Made by a program: the position numbers and the translations under genes | Origin: Nocardioides oleivorans | GTDB lineage: Bacteria; Actinomycetota; Actinomycetes; Propionibacteriales; Nocardioidaceae | Assembly (NCBI RefSeq): GCF_004137255.1 | Contig: NZ_SDWT01000003.1 | Location: 164,264 to 228,263 of the forward strand | Length of the DNA: 64,000 nucleotides | Direction: 5' to 3' | Shown here: positions 51,225-59,622 of the stretch, one piece after another | Layout of the letters: each line of letters starts with the position of its first letter | How positions within the stretch are numbered: the first letter of the stretch is position 1 | Notes under the pieces: generated by a model | Told to the model about the DNA's origin: nothing | What the model saw: only the letters and a program-made list of their open reading frames with translations | Database searches by the model: none

Positions 51225-52013
51225 GTGAGCACCCGCGCAGCGCAGTTCCAGGCGACCGTACGGCGCCGCGAACCGCTGTCGGACCACCTCGTCCGGCTCG
51301 TCCTCGACGGCCTCGACGACTTCACCTCGACCGGGATCGCCGACGAGTGGGTCGGACTGGTCGTGCCCGGCCAGTTCCAGAGCCGCTACTACACCGTCCG
51401 GTCCTTCGCCGACGGCGTGCTGACCCTCGACGTGGTCGTGCACGACGTCGGGCTGGTCACCGAGTGGGCGATGCGCGACTGCGTCGGCGACACCGTCACG
51501 ATCACCGAGCCGAAGGCCTCGTTCCTGCCGCCCGCAGGAGCGACGTGGCTGCTGCTCGTCGGCGACCTCACCGCGATGCCGGCGATGGCCCGCATCGTGG
51601 AGGAGCACCCGCAGCTGACGACGTACGTCATGGCGGAGGTGCCCGACCAGCACGAGCTGGCCCGGGCCGGCTACCTCCCCGACACGGCCGAGGTCACCTG
51701 GCTCGAGCCGCCCGCTCCGGGGCAGAGCGCGCTCGCGCAGGTCGTCGAGGGCATCGACTGGCCCGCGGGCGAGGGCTACTTCTGGATGGCGGGGGAGTCG
51801 GCGCAGATGCGGGCCATCCGCAAGCACCTGATGCGAGAGGTCGGCCTGCCGACCACCCACTACGACGTGATGGGCTACTGGCGTGCCACCGCCGCCCGGC
51901 AGCCGCGCGCCGTCGACCCCGGCCCCATCTGGCGCGCCGGCAAGGCGGCAGGCAAGAGTGACGAGCAGATCTGGGCGGAGTACGACGCAGCACGGGAGGC
52001 CAACGATGTCTGA
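51225..52013 (+). CDS. Siderophore-interacting FAD-binding reductase
   Basis: A 262-residue SIP-family flavoprotein. SRYYTVRSFADGVLTLDVVVHD is the FAD-binding RxYT(V/I)R motif, WLLLVGDLTAMPAMARI the nucleotide pocket, and GEGYFWMAGESAQMRAIRKHLMREVGL the C-terminal SIP signature. It would reduce ferric siderophores with NAD(P)H. Alternatively it could supply electrons to the neighbouring fatty acid enzymes, but that is speculation. GTG 51225 lies six bases after TAGCGT (51213-51218). It overlaps era by eight bases. Confidence 0.85.
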   Translation: MSTRAAQFQATVRRREPLSDHLVRLVLDGLDDFTSTGIADEWVGLVVPGQFQSRYYTVRSFADGVLTLDVVVHDVGLVTEWAMRDCVGDTVTITEPKASFLPPAGATWLLLVGDLTAMPAMARIVEEHPQLTTYVMAEVPDQHELARAGYLPDTAEVTWLEPPAPGQSALAQVVEGIDWPAGEGYFWMAGESAQMRAIRKHLMREVGLPTTHYDVMGYWRATAARQPRAVDPGPIWRAGKAAGKSDEQIWAEYDAAREANDV

Positions 52014-53049
52014 CGACCACGAGGACCACGACGACCACGACCACGACCTCGATCACGAGGACGAGGACGACGGGCCCGACGGCGACTTCGACGTGTCCGG
52101 CGTCGCCCCGGCGGGTGCGTTCTACCAGGCGCCCGAGGGCTTCCGGAGCGGCTTCGCGTCGTTCGTGGGTCGTCCGAACGCCGGGAAGTCGACCCTGACC
52201 AACGCGCTCGTCGGCCAGAAGATCGTCATCACCTCCTCCAAGCCGCAGACCACCCGCAACGTGGTGCGCGGCATCGTGCACCGCACCGACGCCCAGCTGA
52301 TCCTCGTCGACACCCCGGGTCTGCACCGGCCGCGCACGCTGCTCGGCGAGCGCCTCAACGACCTCGTCCGCACGACGTGGGCCGAGGTCGACGTGGTGGC
52401 GGTCTGCTTCCCGGCCAACGAGAAGATCGGGCCGGGCGACCGGTTCCTGGTCACCGAGCTCGCCAAGGTCCGCCGCACCGTGAGGATCGCGGTCGCCACC
52501 AAGACCGACCTCGTCACCCCCGAGCAGCTCGGCCAGCACCTGCTCGACATCCAGGCGCTGGGCGCGGAGACCTCCACCGAGTGGGCCGAGATCGTCCCCG
52601 TCTCCGCGGTGGCGGGCGACCAGGTCGACCTCCTCGCCGACCTCCTCGTCGGCCTCATGCCCGAGGGCCCGCCGCTCTACCCCGACGGCGACCTCACCGA
52701 CGCGCCCGAGGAGGCGCTCGCCGCCGACCTCATCCGCGAGGCCGCCCTCGAGGGCGTGCGCGACGAGCTGCCGCACTCGATCGCGGTCGTGGTCGAGGAG
52801 ATGGGCCTGCGCGAGGGCCGTCCCGACGACAAGCCGCTCCTCGACATCATCGCCAACCTCTACGTCGAGCGCGACTCGCAGAAGGGCATCATGATCGGCC
52901 ACAAGGGCGCGCGGCTCCGGTCGGTCGGCACCGCCGCCCGCAAGCAGATCGAGGCGCTCCTGGGCACGCCGGTCTACCTCGACCTCCAGGTCAAGATCGC
53001 CAAGGACTGGCAGCGCGACCCGCGCCAGCTCCGCAAGCTGGGCTTCTGA
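52006..53049 (+). CDS. era: GTPase Era with His/Asp-rich N-terminal extension
   Basis: A 347-residue Era GTPase needed for 30S assembly. G1 GRPNAGKS (residues 55-62), G3 DTPG, G4 TKTD and the C-terminal KH domain with IMIGHKGARLR are all normal. The first 22 residues hold 5 His and 14 Asp/Glu, an extension of about 40 residues relative to E. coli Era. ATG 52006 has a good GGGAGG site (51994-51999) and overlaps the upstream gene. GTG 52093, after the acidic run, is an alternative start. Confidence 0.93.
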   Translation: MSDDHEDHDDHDHDLDHEDEDDGPDGDFDVSGVAPAGAFYQAPEGFRSGFASFVGRPNAGKSTLTNALVGQKIVITSSKPQTTRNVVRGIVHRTDAQLILVDTPGLHRPRTLLGERLNDLVRTTWAEVDVVAVCFPANEKIGPGDRFLVTELAKVRRTVRIAVATKTDLVTPEQLGQHLLDIQALGAETSTEWAEIVPVSAVAGDQVDLLADLLVGLMPEGPPLYPDGDLTDAPEEALAADLIREAALEGVRDELPHSIAVVVEEMGLREGRPDDKPLLDIIANLYVERDSQKGIMIGHKGARLRSVGTAARKQIEALLGTPVYLDLQVKIAKDWQRDPRQLRKLGF

Positions 53050-53105
53050 GCAGGCTCGCCCCTTCGAGGGGGTGACGACCGGCCCGTCGTGTGGTCGCAT
53101 GTGCC

Positions 53106-54650
53106 ATGCGCATCCGGTCCCCCCGCTCACTCGTCGCCGCTGCGACGCTGTCCCTCGGTGCCGCGCTCCTCGCGGCCCCGCTCGCCCCGTCGACGGCGGC
53201 AGGTGCGCCGGCCGCATCTGCGCCGAGCGCCTTCCGCGCGGCGCCGATCGAGTGGGGCCGGTGCCAGGACGCGTTCCTGCGCCAGTCCGGCGGGAAGTGC
53301 GGCATGCTCACCGTCCCGCTCGACCACGCGGTGCCGGACGGGCCCACGATCCAGCTGGCCGTCTCGCGGGTCGCGCACAAGGGATCGACGTACCGCGGCG
53401 TCATGTTCACCAACCCCGGCGGCCCGGGCGGCAGCGGCCGGGCGCTGGCCGCCTACGGCCAGTTCGTGCCCGGCAAGGTCGGTCGCAGCTACGACTGGAT
53501 CGGCCTGGACCCGCGCGGCGTGGGGGAGAGCAGGCCCGCACTGTCGTGCGACCCGCGGATCACCCGGATCGGCACGCGTCCGTCGTACTACCCGACGACC
53601 GACGCGATCCTGCAGGCCTGGCTGACCAGGAGCGAGGAGTACGCCGCCGACTGCGGCACGTCGGCCGCGGCCGCGCTGCTGCCGCACATGCGCACGACCG
53701 ACACCGTTGCCGACTTCGAGGTGCTGCGCGAGGCGCTCGGCGCGGAGCAGGCGAGCTTCTACGGGTTCTCCTACGGCACCTACATCGCGCAGGTCTACGC
53801 GACCCTCCACCCCGACCGGATCGACAAGCTCGTGCTCGACGGCGTGCTCGACCCCCGGGGCGTCTGGTTCGACGCGCAGCAGTCGCAGAACAAGGCCTTC
53901 GAGAAGGCGATGGGGCAGTTCTGGAAGTGGGCCGCACAAGCCCACGGGACCTACCGCCTCGGACGCACCGGGGCGCAGGTCGAGAAGACCTACTACCGCG
54001 TGCTCGAGAAGCTGACGAGGAAGCCGGTCGACGGCGTCAGCGGTCCCGAGGTCTCCGACCTCACGCTCTCGGCCGGCTACGGGCGCTACGCCTGGCCCGA
54101 GGTCGCATCCATGCTGTCGGAGGTCGTGACGAAGGGGACCGCCCGCAAGCTGCGCAAGGCCTACGTCTCGAGCTACCCCACGACCCGTGGCGGCGACAAC
54201 GACTACGCCGCCTACCTCGCGACCGTCTGCACCGACGCCCCGTGGCCGACCGACCTCGACCAGCTGCTGGCCGACTACACCCGCCAGGACCGCACCCGGC
54301 ACTTCATGGCGTGGCCCAACGCCTGGTTCAACGGACCGTGCCGGACCTGGCCGGCCGCGCCCGGCACGCCGGTCGAGATCGCGACCTCGGACCAGGAGGC
54401 GCTGCTGGTCAACGAGACCTTCGACGGCGCGACGCCGTTCGCAGGAGCCCTGGAGGTACGCCGCCGGTTCGGTGGTGCGTCCCTGATCGAGGGCGTCGGG
54501 GGCACCACCCACGCCGCCAGCCTCAGCGGCATCGGCTGCGTCGACAACAAGATCGCCGCCTACCTCGCGACCGGGAAGCTGCCGAAGCGTCGCTCGGGTG
54601 ACCGTGCCGACGTGAAGTGCCCCGCGATCCCGGCCCCGAAGCCCGGGTGA
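53106..54650 (+). CDS. Secreted tripeptidyl aminopeptidase-type alpha/beta hydrolase
   Basis: A 514-residue exported S33-type hydrolase. A signal peptide covers residues 1-33 (RIRSPRSLVAAATLSLGAALLAAP...). MFTNPGGPGGSG is the oxyanion block, FYGFSYGTYIAQ carries the nucleophile Ser, the Asp lies in ETFDGATPF and the His in GGTTHAASL. A TAP-like C-terminal domain follows, as in Streptomyces Tap/SlpD peptidases that remove tripeptides. ATG 53106 precedes a standard signal peptide; the frame is open slightly further up. Confidence 0.87.
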   Translation: MRIRSPRSLVAAATLSLGAALLAAPLAPSTAAGAPAASAPSAFRAAPIEWGRCQDAFLRQSGGKCGMLTVPLDHAVPDGPTIQLAVSRVAHKGSTYRGVMFTNPGGPGGSGRALAAYGQFVPGKVGRSYDWIGLDPRGVGESRPALSCDPRITRIGTRPSYYPTTDAILQAWLTRSEEYAADCGTSAAAALLPHMRTTDTVADFEVLREALGAEQASFYGFSYGTYIAQVYATLHPDRIDKLVLDGVLDPRGVWFDAQQSQNKAFEKAMGQFWKWAAQAHGTYRLGRTGAQVEKTYYRVLEKLTRKPVDGVSGPEVSDLTLSAGYGRYAWPEVASMLSEVVTKGTARKLRKAYVSSYPTTRGGDNDYAAYLATVCTDAPWPTDLDQLLADYTRQDRTRHFMAWPNAWFNGPCRTWPAAPGTPVEIATSDQEALLVNETFDGATPFAGALEVRRRFGGASLIEGVGGTTHAASLSGIGCVDNKIAAYLATGKLPKRRSGDRADVKCPAIPAPKPG

Positions 54651-54674
54651 GCAGGCGCGACGTCGGGCAGGACG

Positions 54675-55493
54675 TCAGGCGGGCACCCAGCAGATGCCGT
54701 AGCGCTGGCCGGCGTCCCACTGCTCCTGCGTCGGGCTCTCCTGCGACCAGGTGAAGTCCAACGGGTCGGCGGCGTCCGCGCGGGCCACGTCGAGGCACGT
54801 CGACTCCATCCGGTCGGCGATCGCCGCCTCCTCCGGCAGGTCCTTGCCCGGGATGTCGACGGTCGTGGTCGCGCGCCACGAGTGCTGCGAGCCGCAGGTC
54901 ACCCGCCGGAACGCCTTCGTCCCCGGAGCCGCGGTCGCGCACATGGTGATGGCGGGGGCCTCGCCCCAGCCCTTCGTCTGCTTCGGGAGCCGCATCAGCT
55001 GGCGCGGCGCCGCGACGACGACCACGTCGCAGCGGAACCAGTCGGCGCCCGCCTCGGCCTTCGCCACGCTCGGCGTGAACCAGACGGCCTGCGCCATGCT
55101 CAGCCGCAGCTGGAGCGGCGTACGAGCGAGGTGGCGGGGCAGTCGCGACGTGCAGGCCCGACGGGCCTGGCGCTGGGCGGCGCGGGAGTCGGGCCGGCGC
55201 ACATGACCGGCCTTGGTGGTCAGGTCGAGCCGACCGACGAAGTAGGTCTGCGCGGTGTGGGCGCGCCCGCACCGCACCGGCTTGCTGCGGCCGATGACCG
55301 CGATGGCCTGGCGGAACGACAGGTCGTGGCACTCCCCGACCTTCGGGGTGGGACCCGGGTCGGGCGGCACGGTCTCGGTGGGCGTCGGCGTCGTCGACGG
55401 CGGTGCGTCCGGCTCGGACGGCGAGCCGGTGCACGCGGTGAGCATGAGCAGCAGCGCGGCGACGACGGCGACGACCCTGGACACGGGGGTCAT
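54675..55493 (-). CDS. Septum-formation family lipoprotein
   Basis: A 272-residue predicted lipoprotein: signal peptide with lipobox LLMLTAC (Cys near residue 21), a Pro/Thr linker, and two septum-formation repeats (PF13845-like) seen in VGECHDLSF...VRCGRAHTAQTYFVG and VTCGSQHSWRATTTVDIPG. Paired cysteines probably form disulfides outside the cell. The domain name comes from a weak link to division; exact role unknown. It starts four bases after the flavodoxin stop. Confidence 0.82.
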   Translation of the reverse strand: MTPVSRVVAVVAALLLMLTACTGSPSEPDAPPSTTPTPTETVPPDPGPTPKVGECHDLSFRQAIAVIGRSKPVRCGRAHTAQTYFVGRLDLTTKAGHVRRPDSRAAQRQARRACTSRLPRHLARTPLQLRLSMAQAVWFTPSVAKAEAGADWFRCDVVVVAAPRQLMRLPKQTKGWGEAPAITMCATAAPGTKAFRRVTCGSQHSWRATTTVDIPGKDLPEEAAIADRMESTCLDVARADAADPLDFTWSQESPTQEQWDAGQRYGICWVPA

Positions 55494-55497
55494 CCCA

Positions 55498-55986
55498 TCA
55501 CCCGTCCATCACCAGTGCTGCCAGCGTCCCCCCGAGGTCGTACGCCGACTCCCGGTCCGACGGGCCCACCTCGCCCATCACCTCGAGGACCGGGGCCGCC
55601 TGGCGCCAGGGCAGCGCCCCGACGATCGACTGCACCGAGCGCACGGCGCCGGTCGTGTCGTAGCGGCCGTGGACGTAGAGGCCGAACGGCTTGCGACCGC
55701 CCTGCGCGGCGGCTGCGGATCCGTCGTCGGTGAGGGCACCGCCCGCGGTCAGGAAGATGGTGTCGAAGAAGTGCTTGAGCGCGCCGCTCATGTAGCCGAA
55801 GTTCGCCGGGGTGCCGAGCACGAGGCCGTCGGCGGCGAGCACGTCGTCGGCGCTCGCCTCGAGCGCGGGGCGGACCACGACCTCCACGCCCTCGACGGCG
55901 TCGTCGGAGGCGCCGGCCACGACGGCATCGGTCAGGGCAGCGACCGACGGCGTGGGGGAGTGGTGCACCACCAACAAACTGGGCAT
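55498..55986 (-). CDS. Flavodoxin-like NAD(P)H-dependent FMN oxidoreductase
   Basis: A 162-residue flavodoxin-fold protein: MPSLLVVHHSPTPS is the phosphate loop and DGLVLGTPANFGYMSGALKHFFD the FMN-ring region, as in WrbA-like reductases. Electron partners unknown. TAGGCT on the minus strand ends six bases before the ATG at 55986, so it is leaderless and divergent from the methyltransferase gene. Operon with the downstream lipoprotein gene. Confidence 0.86.
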   Translation of the reverse strand: MPSLLVVHHSPTPSVAALTDAVVAGASDDAVEGVEVVVRPALEASADDVLAADGLVLGTPANFGYMSGALKHFFDTIFLTAGGALTDDGSAAAAQGGRKPFGLYVHGRYDTTGAVRSVQSIVGALPWRQAAPVLEVMGEVGPSDRESAYDLGGTLAALVMDG

Positions 55987-56021
55987 GACGAGAGCCTACG
56001 AGGCGCGTAGCGTGGCCGGTC

Positions 56022-56780
56022 GTGACGTTCGAGGTGGCAGGCGATGCCTACGACAGGTTCATGGGTCGCTACTCCCAGCCGCTGGCGGCGACCTTCGTCG
56101 ACTGGCTGGGCGTGGATCCCGGCACGCGGGCCGTCGACGTCGGCTGCGGACCGGGCGCCCTCACGGGCGTGCTGGTCGACCGGCTCGGGGCGGAGCGCGT
56201 CGCGGCGGCGGACCCGACCGCACCGTTCGTGCAGGTCTGCCGGGAGCGCCATCCCGGTGTCGACGTGCGCCAGGCGCCGGCCGAGGACCTGCCGTTCGGC
56301 GACGACACCTTCGACCTCGCGGCAGCCGGCCTGGTGGTGCACTTCATGACGGACGCGGTCGCGGGCCTCACCGAGATGGCCCGGGTGACCCGACCGGGTG
56401 GCTGGGTCGCCGCGACGGTGTGGGACCTGCACGGTCGGCGGGCGCCGATGGAGCCGGTGTGGCGCGGGCTCGAGGTCGTCGACCCCCACCGACCCGACGA
56501 GGGCGCCTCCGCGGGGGCTCGCCGCGGTGCGACCGACGAGCTGATGGCACGCGCCGGGCTCCGGGACGTCGAGAGCACCGAGCTGTCGGTCACGGTCACC
56601 CACCCCACCTTCGAGGAGTGGTGGGATCCCTACCTCCACGGTGTCGGCCCGGTGGGCGACGCGGTGGCCGCGCTCGACGACGAGCAGCGCCGACGGATGG
56701 AGTCGATGCTGCGCGACGACCTCGGCGACGGGCCCTTCGAGCTCACCGCCGTCGCCTTCGCCGCGCGCGGTCGGGTCTGA
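56022..56780 (+). CDS. Class I SAM-dependent methyltransferase
   Basis: A 252-residue methyltransferase. Motif I is AVDVGCGPGALTGVLVDRLG, motif II is in LPFGDDTFDLAAAGLVVHF, and MARVTRPGGWVAATVWD is motif III, the UbiE/Methyltransf_11 layout. Substrate cannot be read. GTG 56022 follows TAGCGT (56008-56013) by eight bases. Confidence 0.86.
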   Translation: MTFEVAGDAYDRFMGRYSQPLAATFVDWLGVDPGTRAVDVGCGPGALTGVLVDRLGAERVAAADPTAPFVQVCRERHPGVDVRQAPAEDLPFGDDTFDLAAAGLVVHFMTDAVAGLTEMARVTRPGGWVAATVWDLHGRRAPMEPVWRGLEVVDPHRPDEGASAGARRGATDELMARAGLRDVESTELSVTVTHPTFEEWWDPYLHGVGPVGDAVAALDDEQRRRMESMLRDDLGDGPFELTAVAFAARGRV

Positions 56781-56829
56781 GCCCGTCTCACTTCGCGGCG
56801 GCGCCGGGACGCCGCGCGGGACCGAGGGT

Positions 56830-56957
56830 TACTGTGGTCCCGTCATGATGCGCAGCAGCCTCCTCCTTCGCTGCCGCAGCGAGGCCTAGGAAACCCGGCC
56901 CCCTCGTTGCGGAGTGTGGCGCGCGCCGGTCGCCCGACACCGTACGACCCGACGAGG
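56830..56957 (+). promoter_or_regulatory. Leucine leader and predicted translational switch of leuA
   Basis: A TACTGT -10 (56830-56835) precedes a leucine-rich leader peptide. Three competing pairings are visible. First, CTTCGCT (56866-56872) with AGCGAGG (56878-56884). Second, the 3' arm GCAGCGAGG (56876-56884) with CCTCGTTGC (56902-56910). Third, CCTCGT (56902-56907) with ACGAGG (56952-56957), which contains the leuA ribosome site. Stalling on the Leu codons would favour the second pairing and free the ribosome site. No T-tract terminator is present. A conserved pseudoknot (LEU element) is known before leuA in most actinobacteria; the pairings here are my reading. Confidence 0.72.
56845..56889 (+). 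CDS. leuA leader peptide
   Basis: A 14-residue peptide MMRSSLLLRCRSEA (or 13 from the second ATG at 56848) with Leu codons CTC, CTC and CTT. These codons immediately precede the first hairpin arm. Its composition closely parallels the leuS leader in this window (R-S-x-x-L-L-L-R). Confidence 0.8.
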   Translation: MMRSSLLLRCRSEA

Positions 56958-56962
56958 ACACC

Positions 56963-58696
56963 ATGACCAACCTGAGCAACACCGCCAACCAGCAGGCGAC
57001 GAGCCCCATGCCGTTCGGCCGCTACACGCCGTTCGTGCCCGTCGACGTGCCCGACCGCACGTGGCCGACGAAGAAGGTGGAGAAGGCGCCGCGCTGGCTC
57101 TCCACCGACCTGCGTGACGGCAACCAGGCGCTGATCGACCCGATGACCCCCGCCCGCAAGCTCACCATGTTCGAGCTGCTGGTGAAGATGGGCTACAAGG
57201 AGATCGAGGTCGGCTTCCCCAGCGCGAGCCAGACCGACTTCGACTTCGTGCGCAAGCTCATCGAGGAGGACCGGATCCCCGACGACGTGCAGATCTCGGT
57301 GCTGACGCAGGCCCGCGAGGACCTGATCGAGCGCACCGTCGACTCGTTGGTCGGCGCCCCGCGTGCCACCGTCCACCTCTACAACGCGACCGCGCCGATG
57401 TTCCAGCGGGTCGTCTTCGGCGTGACGCCCGACGAGTGCCGCAACATCGCGGTCCGCGGCACCGAGATGGTCATGAAGTACGCCGAGGAGCGCCTCGGCG
57501 CCATCGTGGGCACCGAGGACTTCGGCTACCAGTACAGCCCGGAGATCTTCACCCAGTCCGACACCGACTTCGCGCTGAGCGTGTGCGAGGCCGTCTCCGA
57601 CGTGTGGCAGCCCGAGGCCGGCCGCGAGATCATCCTCAACCTGCCCGCGACCGTCGAGATGTCGACGCCCAACACCTACGCCGACCAGATCGAGTACTTC
57701 GCCCGGGGCCTGACGCGTCGCGAGCACTCCGCGATCAGCCTCCACCCGCACAACGACCGCGGGACCGCCGTCGCCGCCACCGAGCTGGCGCTGATGGCCG
57801 GTGCGGACCGCGTCGAGGGCTGCCTGTTCGGCCACGGCGAGCGGACCGGCAACGTCGACCTCGTGACGCTGGGCATGAACCTGTTCAGCCAGGGCATCGA
57901 CCCGCAGGTCGACTTCAGCGACATCGACGAGGTCCGCCGCACGGTCGAGTACTGCACCGGCCTGCCCGTCCACCCGCGCCACCCCTACGCGGGCGACCTC
58001 GTCTACACCGCCTTCTCCGGCTCCCACCAGGACGCCATCAAGAAGGGACTGGAGGACCTCGAGAAGAGGGCCGCCGACCAGGGCATCGACGTGCGCGACA
58101 TCGACTGGGAGGCGCCGTACCTCCCCATCGACCCCAAGGACGTCGGCCGCACCTATGAGGCCGTGATCCGGGTCAACAGCCAGTCGGGCAAGGGTGGCGT
58201 GGCCTACGTGCTCAAGACCGAGCACAAGCTCGACCTGCCGCGCCGCGCGCAGATCGAGTTCAGCCGCGTCGTGCAGCAGCACACCGACGCCGAGGGCGGC
58301 GAGATCACGCCCGAGCAGATCTGGGCCGTCTTCCGCGCCGAGTACCTCGACCGCGAGGCGCCGCTGAGGCTCAACTCGATCCACACCTCGTCGGCCACCG
58401 GCCAGAAGGACGCCCTCGACGTCAACGTGTACGTCGACGGCGTGGCGCAGGCGCTGCACGGCGAGGGCAACGGTCCGCTGTCGGCGTTCATCGCGGCCAT
58501 CAACGAGCTGCCGCACGACTTCGACATCCGGCTCCTCGACTACGCCGAGCACACGCTGGCCGCCAGCGGGGACTCGCTCGCAGCCGCCTACGTCGAGCTG
58601 GTCGTCCGCGGGACCACCTACTGGGGCGTGGGCATCGACGCGAACATCGTCACCGCCTCGCTCAAGGCCGTCGTCAGCGCCGTCAACCGCGCCTGA
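56963..58696 (+). CDS. leuA: 2-isopropylmalate synthase
   Basis: A 577-residue long-form LeuA, first committed step of leucine synthesis (acetyl-CoA + 2-oxoisovalerate). DLRDGNQALIDPM holds the catalytic Arg-Asp-Gly-Asn-Gln set, ISLHPHNDRGTAVAATELAL the metal His-x-His, and GCLFGHGERTGN the active-site loop. The C-terminal regulatory domain (about 440-577, LNSIHTSSATGQKDALDVNVYVDG) binds leucine for feedback. ATG 56963 follows GAGGACACC. Expression is under the leucine leader switch. Confidence 0.97.
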   Translation: MTNLSNTANQQATSPMPFGRYTPFVPVDVPDRTWPTKKVEKAPRWLSTDLRDGNQALIDPMTPARKLTMFELLVKMGYKEIEVGFPSASQTDFDFVRKLIEEDRIPDDVQISVLTQAREDLIERTVDSLVGAPRATVHLYNATAPMFQRVVFGVTPDECRNIAVRGTEMVMKYAEERLGAIVGTEDFGYQYSPEIFTQSDTDFALSVCEAVSDVWQPEAGREIILNLPATVEMSTPNTYADQIEYFARGLTRREHSAISLHPHNDRGTAVAATELALMAGADRVEGCLFGHGERTGNVDLVTLGMNLFSQGIDPQVDFSDIDEVRRTVEYCTGLPVHPRHPYAGDLVYTAFSGSHQDAIKKGLEDLEKRAADQGIDVRDIDWEAPYLPIDPKDVGRTYEAVIRVNSQSGKGGVAYVLKTEHKLDLPRRAQIEFSRVVQQHTDAEGGEITPEQIWAVFRAEYLDREAPLRLNSIHTSSATGQKDALDVNVYVDGVAQALHGEGNGPLSAFIAAINELPHDFDIRLLDYAEHTLAASGDSLAAAYVELVVRGTTYWGVGIDANIVTASLKAVVSAVNRA

Positions 58697-58715
58697 TCCG
58701 ACTACATTCGGGCCC

Positions 58716-59579
58716 ATGCTGGTCAGCGAGCGCATCGGACAGTTCTTCGTCGAGTCCGACGGCGGGCGCGACCGGCTGGAGTACACCGAGTACGGCTCGG
58801 GCGAGGAGTGGGTCGTGCTGCTGCCCGGCCTGCTGATGCCCCGTCGGATGCACCAGCCGCTCGCCCGGGCGATGGCCGCGCAGGGGCTGCACGTCGTCAC
58901 GCTGGACCTGCTCGGCCACGGTCGCTCCGACCAGCCCGCCGACCCGCTCGTCTACTCGATGACGTCGTTCGGCGAGCAGGTCGTGGCGCTGCTCGACCAC
59001 CTCGGCGCCGAGCAGGCGGTCATCGGCGGCACCTCCCTCGGCGCCAACGTGTCGCTGGAGGTGGCCGTCATCGCGCCCGAGCGGGTCAAGGGCCTCGTCG
59101 TCGAGATGCCGGTGCTCGACAACGCGCTCGTCGCCGGCCTCCTGGCGTTCGTCCCGATCATGCTGGCCGCGCGCTACCTGCCCTTCACCGCCAACACGCT
59201 CCAGAAGGCGTCGCGCTCGGTGCCGCGTGGCCTCGTGCCGTTCTGGGCGGGCGTCGCGCTCGACACCGTCGACCACCGTGCCGACTCGATCGCCTCGGTC
59301 CTGCACGGCGTGATCTACGGCCGGCTCGCGCCCTCGTCGCGCCAGCGGCGCGCCATCCGCACGCCGGTGCTGCTCGTCGGCCACCCGATCGACCCGATCC
59401 ACCCGTTCGTCGACGCCGACATGCTCGCCGCCGAGCTGCCCGACGTCCGCTTCGAGAAGGCCACCTCCATCCTCGAGTGGCGCACCCGGCCCGAGCGGCT
59501 CACCCGGGCCGCCGCGGACTTCGCCCGCGAGTGCTGGGCGGCGCCCGCCCCGCGCCGCGCCCGCACGCGGAAACGCTGA
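58716..59579 (+). CDS. Alpha/beta hydrolase fold protein
   Basis: A 287-residue alpha/beta hydrolase. VVLLPGLLMPRRMHQPLARAM gives the oxyanion part, LDLLGHGRSDQPA the usual second strand, and VIGGTSLGANVSLE the nucleophile elbow. Toward the C-terminus GHPIDPIHPF can supply the Asp, but the place where the catalytic His is expected reads EKATSILEWRTRPE, with no His. Activity is therefore uncertain. ATG 58716 lies eight bases after a TACATT -10. It follows leuA by 19 bp and precedes recO. Confidence 0.8.
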   Translation: MLVSERIGQFFVESDGGRDRLEYTEYGSGEEWVVLLPGLLMPRRMHQPLARAMAAQGLHVVTLDLLGHGRSDQPADPLVYSMTSFGEQVVALLDHLGAEQAVIGGTSLGANVSLEVAVIAPERVKGLVVEMPVLDNALVAGLLAFVPIMLAARYLPFTANTLQKASRSVPRGLVPFWAGVALDTVDHRADSIASVLHGVIYGRLAPSSRQRRAIRTPVLLVGHPIDPIHPFVDADMLAAELPDVRFEKATSILEWRTRPERLTRAAADFARECWAAPAPRRARTRKR

Positions 59580-59622
59580 GGTCGTACGCCGATCCGTGTG
59601 GTCGGTGGGGGAGAATGGCCAC

